NCBI GenBank assembly: GCA_947037025.1
Contig: CAMQSU010000003.1
Span: 30,641 to 94,640, forward strand
Reading direction: 5' to 3'
Source of the DNA: an uncultured Clostridia bacterium
GTDB lineage: Bacteria; Bacillota; Clostridia; Christensenellales; UBA3700
DNA: 64,000 nt
In this document: one piece after another, positions 54,640 to 62,684 of the stretch
Position numbering within the stretch: the stretch's first letter is position 1
Layout of the letters: each line of letters opens with the position of its first letter
The notes under the pieces: model-generated
Seen by the model: only the letters and a program-made list of their open reading frames with translations
The model's database searches: none
Told to the model about the DNA's origin: nothing
Position numbers and translations under genes: made by a program

Positions 54640-55824
54640 ATGAAAACTATCGGAACAATTTCAAGAGGTATTAAAGCACCAATTATTAAAAAGGGTGATG
54701 ATTTAGTTACTATCGTTGTTGATAGCATTATGGATGCGGCGGCTGAGGGTAACTTTGACTTGCAAGATAAAGACGTTGTTACTATGACTGAAGCTATCGT
54801 TGCTCGCGCTCAGGGAAATTACGCTACTCTTGATCAGATAGCTGCTGATGTTCGTGCTAAAACTGGCGGCGGTACAGTAGGTTTAATATTCCCTATCATG
54901 TCAAGAAATAGATTCTCTATGATTTTGAAAGGTATTGCTAGAGGCGTTGATAAACTTGTTATCCAAATGTCTTATCCTGGCGACGAAGTGGGCAATCCAC
55001 TTATCCCTATGGATTTGATTGATGCTAAGGGTGTTAATCCTTACACTGATGTTTTTACTGAGAAAGAATTTTATGATACTTTTGGCAAAATCGTTCATCC
55101 ATTCACTGGAATCGATTACGTTGAATTATACAAAGAATATGCTAGCGAGAGCTGTCCTTGTGAGATTATTCTTGCTAACAGCCCTAAAGAAATTCTTAAA
55201 TATACTGATAAAGTTATCAATGCTGATATCCACACTCGTGAGAGGACTAAGCGTATCTTGAAAGAAGCGGGCGCAAGCGTTGTTTTGAACTTGGCTGATA
55301 TCTTGAATAAAAGCGTTAACGGTAGTGGTTTTAATGAGTACGGTCTTTACGGTAGTAACTTAGCTACAGATAATTCTATCAAATTATTCCCTCGTGATGG
55401 TCAACCTTTAGTAGAGAAAATTGCTGCTAAATTTAAGTCACTTACAGGTAAAAATATAGAAGTTATGATTTACGGCGACGGCGCTTTCAAAGATCCAATC
55501 GGTGGTATTTGGGAACTTGCTGATCCAGTAGTTTCTCCAGCTTACACTGCAGGGTTAGAGGGTACGCCTAACGAGCTTAAATTAAAGTATTTAGCTGATA
55601 ATGCAATTGGTGATTTATCTGGTGATGCTGCTAAAGAGGCAATGATTAAACTTATTCAAAATAAGAAATCTAACCTTGTTGCGGATATGGCAGCTCAGGG
55701 AACTACTCCTCGTAGACTTACTGATTTGTTAGGTAGCTTAAGCGATTTGACTTCAGGCAGTGGAGATAAGGGTACACCTATTATTTTAATACAAAACTAC
55801 TTCACTAATTACAGCGATAACTAA
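54640..55824 (+). CDS. CofE-like (F420-0:L-glutamate ligase family) protein
   Basis: 394 residues. The N-terminus I-S-R-G-I-K-A-P-I-I-K-K-G-D-D-L and the segments V-V-T-M-T-E-A-I-V-A-R-A-Q-G and M-S-R-N-R-F-S-M-I-L-K-G-I-A-R-G match the F420_ligase (CofE) domain. The C-terminal part keeps V-M-I-Y-G-D-G-A-F-K-D-P and W-E-L-A-D-P-V. CofE adds glutamates to coenzyme F420, a cofactor not expected in most Clostridia, and no F420 gene is seen here; a related amide ligase on another acceptor is more likely. It is about 140 residues longer than archaeal CofE. AGGAGG precedes the ATG. Confidence 0.78.
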   Translation: MKTIGTISRGIKAPIIKKGDDLVTIVVDSIMDAAAEGNFDLQDKDVVTMTEAIVARAQGNYATLDQIAADVRAKTGGGTVGLIFPIMSRNRFSMILKGIARGVDKLVIQMSYPGDEVGNPLIPMDLIDAKGVNPYTDVFTEKEFYDTFGKIVHPFTGIDYVELYKEYASESCPCEIILANSPKEILKYTDKVINADIHTRERTKRILKEAGASVVLNLADILNKSVNGSGFNEYGLYGSNLATDNSIKLFPRDGQPLVEKIAAKFKSLTGKNIEVMIYGDGAFKDPIGGIWELADPVVSPAYTAGLEGTPNELKLKYLADNAIGDLSGDAAKEAMIKLIQNKKSNLVADMAAQGTTPRRLTDLLGSLSDLTSGSGDKGTPIILIQNYFTNYSDN

Positions 55825-55872
55825 GTCGACTGAAATAATTTTGCAAAATTAATAATATAAAACATTAAATTT

Positions 55873-55905
55873 AAAGACTATCTTGTGCAAGATAGTCTTT
55901 TTTGT
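55873..55905 (+). terminator. Intrinsic terminator of the CofE-like gene
   Basis: AAAGACTATCTT (55873-55884) pairs perfectly with AAGATAGTCTTT (55889-55900) around GTGC, followed by T residues. Confidence 0.92.
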
Positions 55906-56031
55906 TTTGCGTATTAAAATACTAGCGCCTTAGGTTATTGCAATTAAAATGAAAGTTTCTGAATGTGCAATCCGATGTTTAACTATTTTTTACTTTTTAT
56001 AGGTTTTTATCATTTTGTTGCTGAAAAAGTG

Positions 56032-56059
56032 TTGACAAATTTACATTATGTGGTATCAT
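56032..56059 (+). promoter_or_regulatory. Promoter of the aroF-pheA unit
   Basis: TTGACA (56032-56037), 16 bases, TATCAT (56054-56059) preceded by TGG (extended -10). Transcription would start near 56066, leaving a leader of about 230 bases before aroF. Confidence 0.75.
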
Positions 56060-56149
56060 GTAAATAACTAATATTCTATACAATATTACAGCGCATAAAT
56101 TATAATTATGCACTATACATTGTGTAGATATAGTAACTTAGGGAGTATC

Positions 56150-56212
56150 ATGGCAAATAATTATAATGCGAAATTTAATAGCTTTATTTTTAGCTTTTTC
56201 TTTATGAGATAG
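56150..56212 (+). CDS. Phenylalanine-rich leader peptide of aroF-pheA
   Basis: A 20-codon ORF with GGGAG four to five bases before its ATG. It has six Phe codons (positions 9, 12, 14, 16, 17, 18), three of them consecutive, plus one Tyr. It is followed after 43 bases by a strong terminator hairpin and then by aroF and pheA, the committed steps to phenylalanine. This is the layout of pheA-type transcription attenuation: ample Phe-tRNA lets the ribosome finish and the terminator forms; Phe shortage stalls it. The antiterminator fold could not be worked out with confidence by eye. Confidence 0.8.
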   Translation: MANNYNAKFNSFIFSFFFMR

Positions 56213-56255
56213 CTTCAATTTTGATATTTAATTCGCGGTATTGATAGTATTTGTG

Positions 56256-56284
56256 TCGACGCTGTTAAGGTGTCGATTTTTTTT
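56256..56284 (+). terminator. Attenuator terminator of aroF-pheA
   Basis: TCGACGC (56256-56262) pairs with GTGTCGA (56270-56276), one G-T pair, 7-base loop, followed by eight T residues. It lies between the Phe-rich leader ORF and the aroF ribosome site (AGGAGG at 56287-56292). Confidence 0.88.
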
Positions 56285-56299
56285 ATAGGAGGAATGTAG

Positions 56300-57307
56300 A
56301 TGATTATTGTTGTAAGTAGTAAGTCAAAATCAGATGAGCTGAAAGGACTGTTTAACTATATTGAAAGTCATAATGTGCAAATTAAGCAAACAATTGGTGA
56401 AACTCATACTATTTTGGGTTTGGTTGGAGATACTGTTAAGATAGATATGGATGCAATTTCTACTTTTCCTGTAGTTGAAAGCGTTAAAAGAGTTCAAGAA
56501 CCGTATAAACTTGTAAATCGTAAGTTTCATGAGATTGATACTGTAATTGATATTGGCGGTTTCAAGATTGGTGGTGGTAATTTCAGTGTTATCGCAGGGC
56601 CATGCTCTGTAGAAAGTCATGATCAAATTCTTGAAATTGCAAGAGGTGTTAAGCAAGCTGGCGCTGGAATACTACGTGGCGGTGCTTTTAAACCTAGAAG
56701 TTCTCCGTATGCTTTTCAGGGCTTAGAGGGCACTGGATTAATGCTTTTGTCAGAGGCAAAAGCCGCAACAGGAATGCCGTTAGTAAGTGAAGTTATGAGT
56801 ACTGATGATATAGCTTTATTTGATGATGTTGATGTTATTCAAGTCGGCGCAAGAAATATGCAAAACTTTAGATTGCTAAAAGAACTTGGCAAATTGGATA
56901 AGCCGATTTTGCTTAAAAGAGGACTTGCAAATACTATTGAAGAATGGCTTATGAGTGCTGAGTATATCATGGCTGGCGGTAACGAAAAGGTTATTTTATG
57001 CGAGAGAGGTATTAGAACATTTGAGACGGCAACAAGAAATACTCTTGATGTTTCAGCTATTCCAATTATCAAAAAGTTGAGTCATCTGCCGATCATCGTT
57101 GACCCTTCACACTCGGCAGGTATGTCGCACTTGGTGGAGCCTTTATCTCTTGCTGCTATTGCAGCAGGCGCTGATGGATTGATTATAGAAGTACACAATA
57201 ATCCGCAAAAAGCACTTTGCGATGGTGCTCAATCGTTAAATATTCCTCAGTTTAATGCGCTAAATGCTAAGATTGATAAATTAGTTGCGTTCATGAAAAG
57301 TCTATAA
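56300..57307 (+). CDS. aroF: 3-deoxy-7-phosphoheptulonate (DAHP) synthase, AroAI-beta type
   Basis: 335 residues. A ~70-residue ferredoxin-like N-terminal domain precedes the catalytic barrel. Conserved motifs are V-I-A-G-P-C-S-V-E-S, L-R-G-G-A-F-K-P-R-S-S-P-Y-A-F-Q-G, I-Q-V-G-A-R-N-M-Q-N-F, L-C-E-R-G-I-R-T-F and V-D-P-S-H-S-A-G. It condenses PEP and erythrose 4-phosphate, the first step to aromatic amino acids. The N-terminal domain of this class gives feedback control. It is 31 bases ahead of pheA and behind the Phe leader/terminator, so regulated together. Confidence 0.96.
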   Translation: MIIVVSSKSKSDELKGLFNYIESHNVQIKQTIGETHTILGLVGDTVKIDMDAISTFPVVESVKRVQEPYKLVNRKFHEIDTVIDIGGFKIGGGNFSVIAGPCSVESHDQILEIARGVKQAGAGILRGGAFKPRSSPYAFQGLEGTGLMLLSEAKAATGMPLVSEVMSTDDIALFDDVDVIQVGARNMQNFRLLKELGKLDKPILLKRGLANTIEEWLMSAEYIMAGGNEKVILCERGIRTFETATRNTLDVSAIPIIKKLSHLPIIVDPSHSAGMSHLVEPLSLAAIAAGADGLIIEVHNNPQKALCDGAQSLNIPQFNALNAKIDKLVAFMKSL

Positions 57308-57338
57308 AGTTTGAGTAGACGCAAAAAGGAGATAGTTT

Positions 57339-58160
57339 ATGACATTTGATAAAGTTATATGCCAAGGTGTTAGTGGTGCATACTCGCATAAGTTTGCAAT
57401 TGAGAAGATTGACGGCGTGAGCGCGGAAAATATTATGTTTGTATCAACTTTTGATGAAGTTGCTAAGCAAATATGCACTAGCGATAAGTTTATCGGTGTT
57501 TTGCCGCTTGAAAATAGTACGGCAGGCAGTGTCGATGACACATATAGGCTGCTTGATAAATATTTTCTTAATATTTGCATGTTGGATTCAATAAAAGTAG
57601 ATCATTGTTTGCTTGGTCTAAGCGGAGCAAAAAGCTCTGATATTAAAGAAGTTAGCTCTCATCCTCAAGCCCTTATGCAGTGTGAGAATTATCTTTTACG
57701 CAACAATATAGCAACAAGAAACGCACTTAATACCGCTATTGCTAGCGAGCAGTTAGCTGTAAGTTGTGATAAAAGTAAGGGTGTAATTGCTAGCAACTTG
57801 TGCGCGGAATTGTATGGCTTAAATGTTTTAGACAAGGCAATTCAGGATGCTAAAAATAATTACACTAGATTTGTAGTTGTCTGCAAAAATATAGATTATA
57901 ATGCTAATAATAACAGAATCAGCCTAGTTTGCTCTACTGCGCATAAGCGTAATAGCCTAAGCGAGCTTATCAATTTATTTACTGAATGCGATATTAATAT
58001 GACTAAAATTGAGTCGAAAAACATCGCTAATACTGATTTCGAAGTTAATTTTTATATAGATATAGAAGGTGGTATTTATGATGTTGGGGTAGTGAAATTG
58101 TTTGACCTGCTTAGCGCAAAGTGCCGAACATTCAAAGTGATTGGTACATATAAAGCATAG
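57339..58160 (+). CDS. pheA: Prephenate dehydratase
   Basis: 273 residues. The PDT domain has V-S-G-A-Y-S-H, L-P-L-E-N-S-T-A-G-S-V and the catalytic N-N-Y-T-R-F motif (T-R-F). The C-terminal ACT domain has S-L-S-E-L-I-N-L-F and M-T-K-I-E-S-K, the Phe-binding E-S-K motif region. It converts prephenate to phenylpyruvate and is inhibited by Phe. There is no chorismate mutase domain. AAGGAG precedes the ATG. Together with aroF it makes a Phe-controlled branch unit. Confidence 0.95.
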   Translation: MTFDKVICQGVSGAYSHKFAIEKIDGVSAENIMFVSTFDEVAKQICTSDKFIGVLPLENSTAGSVDDTYRLLDKYFLNICMLDSIKVDHCLLGLSGAKSSDIKEVSSHPQALMQCENYLLRNNIATRNALNTAIASEQLAVSCDKSKGVIASNLCAELYGLNVLDKAIQDAKNNYTRFVVVCKNIDYNANNNRISLVCSTAHKRNSLSELINLFTECDINMTKIESKNIANTDFEVNFYIDIEGGIYDVGVVKLFDLLSAKCRTFKVIGTYKA

Positions 58161-58269
58161 GAAAATATTTACAATTATACATTACGGAATTAATTAGGTA
58201 TAATGACATGAGGATTGCTAATAATAGCTATGTAGTCGATTATAATCGTACTGCAGAAGGAGAAATATT

Positions 58270-58443
58270 ATGGCATACAGTAATTCGAATCAAACAAATG
58301 AATCAGGATCAAGAAGCAAAGAAAGAGCAAATGGCGCTAACGGTCAGGCTAATAGAAATATGGGCACTGAGCAAATCGACGATTGCGGTAAAGATGGTTG
58401 CGGCTGTGGAAACGGTTGCGGTTGCGGAAAGGAATCTGAGTAA
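58270..58443 (+). CDS. Small Cys/Gly-rich protein
   Basis: 57 residues, with AAGGAG eight bases before ATG 58270. The first ~38 residues are polar, rich in Asn, Ser, Gln and Gly; the end reads D-D-C-G-K-D-G-C-G-C-G-N-G-C-G-C-G-K, with five Cys. The C-G-C repeats suggest metal or Fe-S binding, or disulphide linkage. A longer frame (58208-58462) on the same strand lacks a ribosome site and has no such pattern. It lies 109 bases after pheA and before a terminator, so may be co-transcribed. No family recognised. Confidence 0.72.
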   Translation: MAYSNSNQTNESGSRSKERANGANGQANRNMGTEQIDDCGKDGCGCGNGCGCGKESE

Positions 58444-58480
58444 TTTATTAATGCTTAAATAAGCAATAATAAGTAAATTA

Positions 58481-58525
58481 AAATATCATCACAGCTATAA
58501 TTTAGCTGCGATGATATTTTTTTTA
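58481..58525 (+). terminator. Terminator after the Cys/Gly-rich protein
   Basis: AATATCATC-A-CAGCT pairs with AGCTG-C-GATGATATT across one mismatch, followed by about eight T residues. The gene on the other side is convergent. Confidence 0.85.
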
Positions 58526-58667
58526 GTAAACCAATAATTTATTTTGGTAGTTAGCAATTTATTGGAAAATGATTTATAGTGCGAGTATTTTTTAGCAAGT
58601 TGCATACTAATTATATATATTATAATATGTAGTTACCATTAATACTGAAAAGCTGATAGACAAATTT

Positions 58668-59276
58668 TTATTTTAATGGTGTAGAATATAAAGTTAATTG
58701 TACGAGTTTACCTATATTTCTGGCTTTATCTATATCAAGCTTTGTGATTAATTGTCCACGTTTGAAAAGCAATGAGCCTGAGCTAGAAAGGATATTTCGA
58801 AATAATGTTCTATTAATCAAGAAATCATAGTTTGTAATTACTGTTGGTATGCAAATCTCAGTTTCTTTCTTTGGAATATCTTCCTTGCACTGTTTATCTA
58901 ATACAAGTGTAGTAGATGAGTATGATGCAATGCGGAATTGTATTATATTTTTAAGATCGGTAATTAACCTTTTTATTGCGTACCTTTCATCAACTAATAC
59001 GTCTTGAAGGTTTCCTAAATGCTTGCCTTGCATTGAGCATATGTATACATTTGTAATGTTTAATAGCGGGTATTTAAGTTCGGCAAAATTATAGTGCATA
59101 TTTACTGTTATAACATCAGAGATTGCAATAATATCTGTAACTTTTATTGCCATGCAATCGTCAGTGACAAAGTATTCAATGCTGCCTTTATGATATGTAA
59201 AGCCAGTTACTCCGCCTAAATCAAGCGCAGTAGATATATTTACGATTTTTTTTCCTATAATTGTAGATAATAACAT
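58668..59276 (-). CDS. PRC-barrel-domain protein
   Basis: About 202 residues with two PRC-barrel-like halves. The first begins S-T-I-I-G-K-K-I-V-N and holds G-G-V-T-G-F-T-Y-H; the second has V-Y-I-C-S-M-Q-G-K-H-L-G-N-L-Q-D-V-L-V-D. The C-terminus I-L-S-S-S-G-S-L-L-F-K-R-G-Q is typical of clostridial PRC-barrel proteins. Such proteins are thought to bind RNA or other partners; related proteins are found with sporulation genes. The ATG at 59276 has GAGG eight bases upstream; the GTG at 59285 overlaps the site. Confidence 0.72.
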   Translation of the reverse strand: MLLSTIIGKKIVNISTALDLGGVTGFTYHKGSIEYFVTDDCMAIKVTDIIAISDVITVNMHYNFAELKYPLLNITNVYICSMQGKHLGNLQDVLVDERYAIKRLITDLKNIIQFRIASYSSTTLVLDKQCKEDIPKKETEICIPTVITNYDFLINRTLFRNILSSSGSLLFKRGQLITKLDIDKARNIGKLVQLTLYSTPLK

Positions 59277-59618
59277 TATATTCACCTCTTGTATATATTG
59301 TTTTGCAGCACAATTTAGTGCTTTACATTATAATATATTATAGTGTGAGTTAAAATATGCGTAATTTTAAATATTTTATATTTTAATGATAAACTGATAT
59401 GTTTTTTTTCTGGTAATTTGTATTAGTAGTATTTTGAAAATGTTTTTTCATCATTAATAGATAATATAATATTTTGCGGTAAAAATATATTATATGCGTA
59501 TGTTAAGGTACTAAAATGCAAGAAAGCAAGCCTTTTTCTGAAAAGGCTTGCTTTCTTAATTCTTATAATTGTTATTTAAGTTAATTTAACAGTGCAGTAT
59601 AGTTGATTGCAGTTTTAA
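59277..59618. other. Intergenic region with degV terminator
   Basis: Apart from the terminator at 59520-59557 this stretch is AT-rich and holds the promoter region of the PRC-barrel gene. I see no ORF with a ribosome site. Confidence 0.6.
59520..59557 (-). terminator. Intrinsic terminator of degV
   Basis: AAGAAAGCAAGCCTTTT (59520-59536) pairs perfectly over 17 bp with its complement at 59541-59557, around TCTG. It follows the degV stop on the minus strand. Confidence 0.92.
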
Positions 59619-60509
59619 TTAGCTATTAAGGCTTTCGTCTTTAGCGGAAATTTTGTTTTCTCCAATAAAGAATAATGCAACAGTTCCTGGTCCCGAATGT
59701 GTTCCGATAACAGGTCCAATCTCGCCAATTTGTACATCAGTGTACTCAGTTTTTTCTAATATTTTTGCTTTTACAAACTCTGCATCCTCAATACAATCTG
59801 CATGAGATACAAATATCATTTGATCGTTTCTATCTGATAATATTTTCTCTATCATTTGCTCAACTAACCATATCAACGCTTTCTTACGGCCTTTTGCTTT
59901 ATCTAGCGGAATTAGCTTTCCGTTTGCATTGCAGTACATAAGTGGTTTGATCTTTAAGATTGTTCCTGCAAATGCTGCTGCCTTGCTGATACGTCCGCCA
60001 CGTTGTAGGTGGTGCAAGTCATCTGCTGTGAAATAGTGACATATTTGATCTCTATTTGCAAGTGTATAGTCGTAGTTAGCTTGCAAGTCCATGCCATTTT
60101 CTCTAGCTTTTAGTGCAAGCAATACTAGTAAACCCTCACCAGTAGATGCTCCTTTAGAGTCTAGTAGTAATATTTTTCTATCTGGATACTCAGCGCGCAA
60201 CTCCATAATTGCAACCATTACATTGTCGTATGTGCTGCTAAGACCTGATGAAAAACAGATATGCATTATATCATTACCTGAATCAAGGATAGGCTTAAGG
60301 TTCTCTTTAGTAAAATATGTTGTTATTAATGAAGTGCTTGGCATAGCTCCTTCACGAATCATATTGTAAAATACATCCGATTCAAGCATTTTGTCAATTC
60401 CGTACTCAACATCGTTAATTAAATATGACATTGGTATGATATGGAAATCGTCTGTATGGTAAGTTTTAGGTAGGTCACATGTAGCATCTGTTGTTATATA
60501 ATAAGACAT
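59619..60509 (-). CDS. DegV-family fatty-acid-binding protein
   Basis: 296 residues. The N-terminus I-T-T-D-A-T-C-D-L-P and then P-S-T-S-L-I-T, F-S-S-G-L-S-S-T-Y, L-D-S-K-G-A-S-T-G-E-G and L-Q-R-G-G-R-I-S match the DegV fold. DegV (FakB-type) proteins bind a fatty acid and present it to the FakA kinase; no FakA is seen here. GGAG lies before the ATG. Normal length for the family. Confidence 0.93.
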   Translation of the reverse strand: MSYYITTDATCDLPKTYHTDDFHIIPMSYLINDVEYGIDKMLESDVFYNMIREGAMPSTSLITTYFTKENLKPILDSGNDIMHICFSSGLSSTYDNVMVAIMELRAEYPDRKILLLDSKGASTGEGLLVLLALKARENGMDLQANYDYTLANRDQICHYFTADDLHHLQRGGRISKAAAFAGTILKIKPLMYCNANGKLIPLDKAKGRKKALIWLVEQMIEKILSDRNDQMIFVSHADCIEDAEFVKAKILEKTEYTDVQIGEIGPVIGTHSGPGTVALFFIGENKISAKDESLNS

Positions 60510-61003
60510 AAGTTTTTCTCCTTGTGTACTGTAATTGCGCTTTTTTCGGCAAGCTATATGCCGTGACTATATTGCTATACTGCGATATTGCAATTGTATT
60601 AGTGTGTAAATATATATTGTTAGTATATTCAATTTTTACTTACTTACATATATAATATTAGATAAAGTCTTTTTTGTCAATAGGTTTAAGCGATATAACT
60701 CAAAATTATTCAATAAAGCAAAAAAGTTCAATGTTGCGAAGGAGTTATGTAAAATTAATCTATATTTTTTGAAAAGTGCTTAAATTTTCAATAATTTCTC
60801 TTGCAATTTATTTAAATATGCGATATTATAGAGTATATCAGGAATATAATATACCTTACTACATAAGATAATATAAAATGATCATTATGTTTAGGTAGGT
60901 GTTATGCGAATGTTTTTACTCTATGATTGAGTCTTGCATAATATTAATTAGTATTTATATAATACAGTGTTCCTCTTAAATATGGTTATTACTAGGAGAT
61001 TAT
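60510..61003. other. Long AT-rich intergenic region
   Basis: Nearly 500 bases upstream of a lipoprotein gene. It is AT-rich, with degV promoter sequence at its left end. A short ORF (60904-60930) has only a poor ribosome site and was not accepted. No clear hairpin or RNA gene is seen. Confidence 0.5.
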
Positions 61004-61885
61004 ATGAAAAAATCAATTAAGAGCTTGCTTTTAGGAGCAGTAGTAGCAGTTACAACTGTATCTTTAGTCGCTTGTGCGGTAATTCCCCCTGACATGAATA
61101 GTGAGTTAGGATTAAAGTTGCCAAAGGGAATTAATCCTACACACAGCATTAATAGCAGCATGAGCGCGCTAGAAATGTATGAGGCAGGACTTGCAAATTA
61201 TAATGATGTTGAATATGTAGGAAGTCATCAAAAGGGGCAAATAACTTCTAAGACAATTGGTCTTAATACTGTACAGTCGTTATCAAGTTACAAAATACAA
61301 GATAATGGTAGTTATTTCCTAGATTCAGAGACTTACACAGTGTCAGGATTAGTAAAAGTTCATTTTGTTGATCAATTAAGGTTTGGAAATGGAGAATGTA
61401 AGGTTAGATCAGCAAATGAATTTGCAGTTGAAGACAGTGTTGGGAGCGTACTAGGCTGGAATGCAGTTGAGTCTTATCCAGATATAGCGACAGCTGTTAA
61501 AAAATATCCTAATGACCCAACTAGAATGAATATGTTTATCGTTAATGAATCAACGGTTAATAGCTCTACAGCACCAGTATTTGATGCTAAAACAGGTCAA
61601 TACACATTCACAATGGATTTGAATGTAGCAACTGCTACTACTGATTATGTAAAGAATATGGAATATAACATGAGTAATAATAGCATGACTGCAGGAGCAG
61701 AAATAACATTTACTGATTTGAGTCTTGAAGTTGTAATGTGGGAGAATGGACTGATTAAGAGTGTTTCTAGTGATGAGTCGTATGAGCTTCCAGTAATGGG
61801 AACAACAAAAACTAATTTAAAAGCGAAAATGTATTTTACTTATGATAGTAAAGAGTTGACACTTGATAGTAGAGCTAAATTTTAA
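61004..61885 (+). CDS. Lipoprotein of unknown function
   Basis: 293 residues. The signal peptide M-K-K-S-I-K-S-L-L-L-G-A ends with lipobox S-L-V-A-C near residue 24. The mature part is beta-rich, with no motif recognised. AGGAG lies before the ATG. A terminator follows, so it is monocistronic. The overall style (short lipobox signal, beta-rich body) is like the lipoproteins at 10960 and 27712. Confidence 0.75.
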   Translation: MKKSIKSLLLGAVVAVTTVSLVACAVIPPDMNSELGLKLPKGINPTHSINSSMSALEMYEAGLANYNDVEYVGSHQKGQITSKTIGLNTVQSLSSYKIQDNGSYFLDSETYTVSGLVKVHFVDQLRFGNGECKVRSANEFAVEDSVGSVLGWNAVESYPDIATAVKKYPNDPTRMNMFIVNESTVNSSTAPVFDAKTGQYTFTMDLNVATATTDYVKNMEYNMSNNSMTAGAEITFTDLSLEVVMWENGLIKSVSSDESYELPVMGTTKTNLKAKMYFTYDSKELTLDSRAKF

Positions 61886-61910
61886 TAGTATAAATTAAAT
61901 AATTAATATT

Positions 61911-61948
61911 CACCGTCCTTGCGAAAGCATAGGGCGGTGTTTTTTTTG
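61911..61948 (+). terminator. Intrinsic terminator of the lipoprotein gene
   Basis: CACCGTCCT (61911-61919) pairs with AGGGCGGTG (61931-61939), one G-T pair, followed by eight or nine T residues. Confidence 0.9.
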
Positions 61949-62076
61949 CCGAAAATGTCAATACTATAAAAGTTAATACGTTTTTATTAGTTGCAATGTG
62001 TAAGTTACAATAAGTATACAGTATTTGTGTGATATCGGTCTAGTATGGAAGAAGTATAACTGTTTGCCGTGTATTT

Positions 62077-62312
62077 TGTGGAAAAGTGCATGATTTATTA
62101 TATTATATTTATATGTACGTTATATTAATGGTGAATTATAAGGACTGTTTGTTTTGTTGTTATACACTTGATGTGGATTATTTATTTCCGGAACATGTGT
62201 TAAATCCACTGAAAGTAGAAATTTTAAGCATAATATAGGTAATATTCGATATATTCCACGAATTGTGGAGTAGATTTAAATAGCAGCACAATTATCCACA
62301 GAGTGTGGATAA
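62077..62312. promoter_or_regulatory. Cluster of GTGGA/TCCAC palindromes with DnaA-box matches
   Basis: Two palindromes of the form TCCAC-N5-GTGGA lie at 62255-62269 and 62295-62309, 40 bp apart. The second is embedded in two perfect inverted DnaA boxes, TTATCCACA (62292-62300) and TGTGGATAA (62304-62312). One-mismatch boxes lie at 62077-62085 (TGTGGAAAA) and 62172-62180 (TGTGGATTA). A wide inverted pair, GTGGATT (62173-62179) and AATCCAC (62203-62209), encloses the palindrome TTCCGGAA (62186-62193). It may be a DnaA-binding cluster or the operators of another regulator. The surrounding 61886-62400 gap holds no gene. Confidence 0.6.
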
Positions 62313-62341
62313 AAAAATATATAAAAACCATGCGAAATACA

Positions 62342-62390
62342 TTGACAACTCTCTATGTATGTGTTATCATATAGACAATTATCGATATGA
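62342..62390 (+). promoter_or_regulatory. Promoter and operator-like repeat of the arsR-permease pair
   Basis: TTGACA (62342-62347), 17 bases, TATCAT (62365-62370). TCATAT (62367-62372) and ATATGA (62385-62390) form an inverted repeat over the -10 and start point, where an ArsR-type repressor would bind. Confidence 0.65.
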
Positions 62391-62400
62391 GGGGGATTAT

Positions 62401-62670
62401 ATGAATTATACAGAATATGCATTTTGTTGCAAAGTACTTGGAGATGAAACAAGGGTAAGAATTTTTAATATGCTAAAAAGTGGAGAGTGCTGTGCTTGCG
62501 ATATATTAAAGAAATTTGATTGCTCTCAACCGACTCTTAGCTATCATATGAAAATGCTAAATGATTGCGGATTAGTGCAAACAAAAAAAATTGGCAAGTG
62601 GAGTCATTACTCTATTTGCGGCGAAACTGCAACTAAACTTGCAGAGTTTATAATGTTGCCTATTGAATAG
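62401..62670 (+). CDS. ArsR-family repressor
   Basis: 89 residues. The winged helix has V-L-G-D-E-T-R-V-R-I-F-N-M-L, then G-E-C-C-A-C-D-I-L (the C-C-x-C region, which in ArsR binds arsenite) and S-Q-P-T-L-S-Y-H-M-K-M-L. ATG 62401 follows GAGGGGG by six bases; the longer frame from 62305 runs through the promoter and was rejected. It lies 14 bases upstream of an ArsP-type permease, which it probably controls. Confidence 0.9.
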   Translation: MNYTEYAFCCKVLGDETRVRIFNMLKSGECCACDILKKFDCSQPTLSYHMKMLNDCGLVQTKKIGKWSHYSICGETATKLAEFIMLPIE

Positions 62671-62684
62671 GCAGGAGTATATTT

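Noticed and set aside
58208..58462. An 84-codon plus-strand ORF after pheA
   Set aside because: No ribosome site; a shorter ORF in another frame (58270-58443) has AAGGAG and a clear Cys/Gly pattern.
60904..60930. An eight-codon ORF (M-R-M-F-L-L-Y-D) upstream of a lipoprotein, considered as a leader peptide
   Set aside because: Poor ribosome site, no following terminator or alternate hairpin, and the downstream gene is not biosynthetic.
62077..62312. Firm call of chromosomal oriC
   Set aside because: DnaA boxes are present, but dnaA, dnaN, rpmH and gidA-type neighbours are absent, and the palindromes could belong to another regulator.
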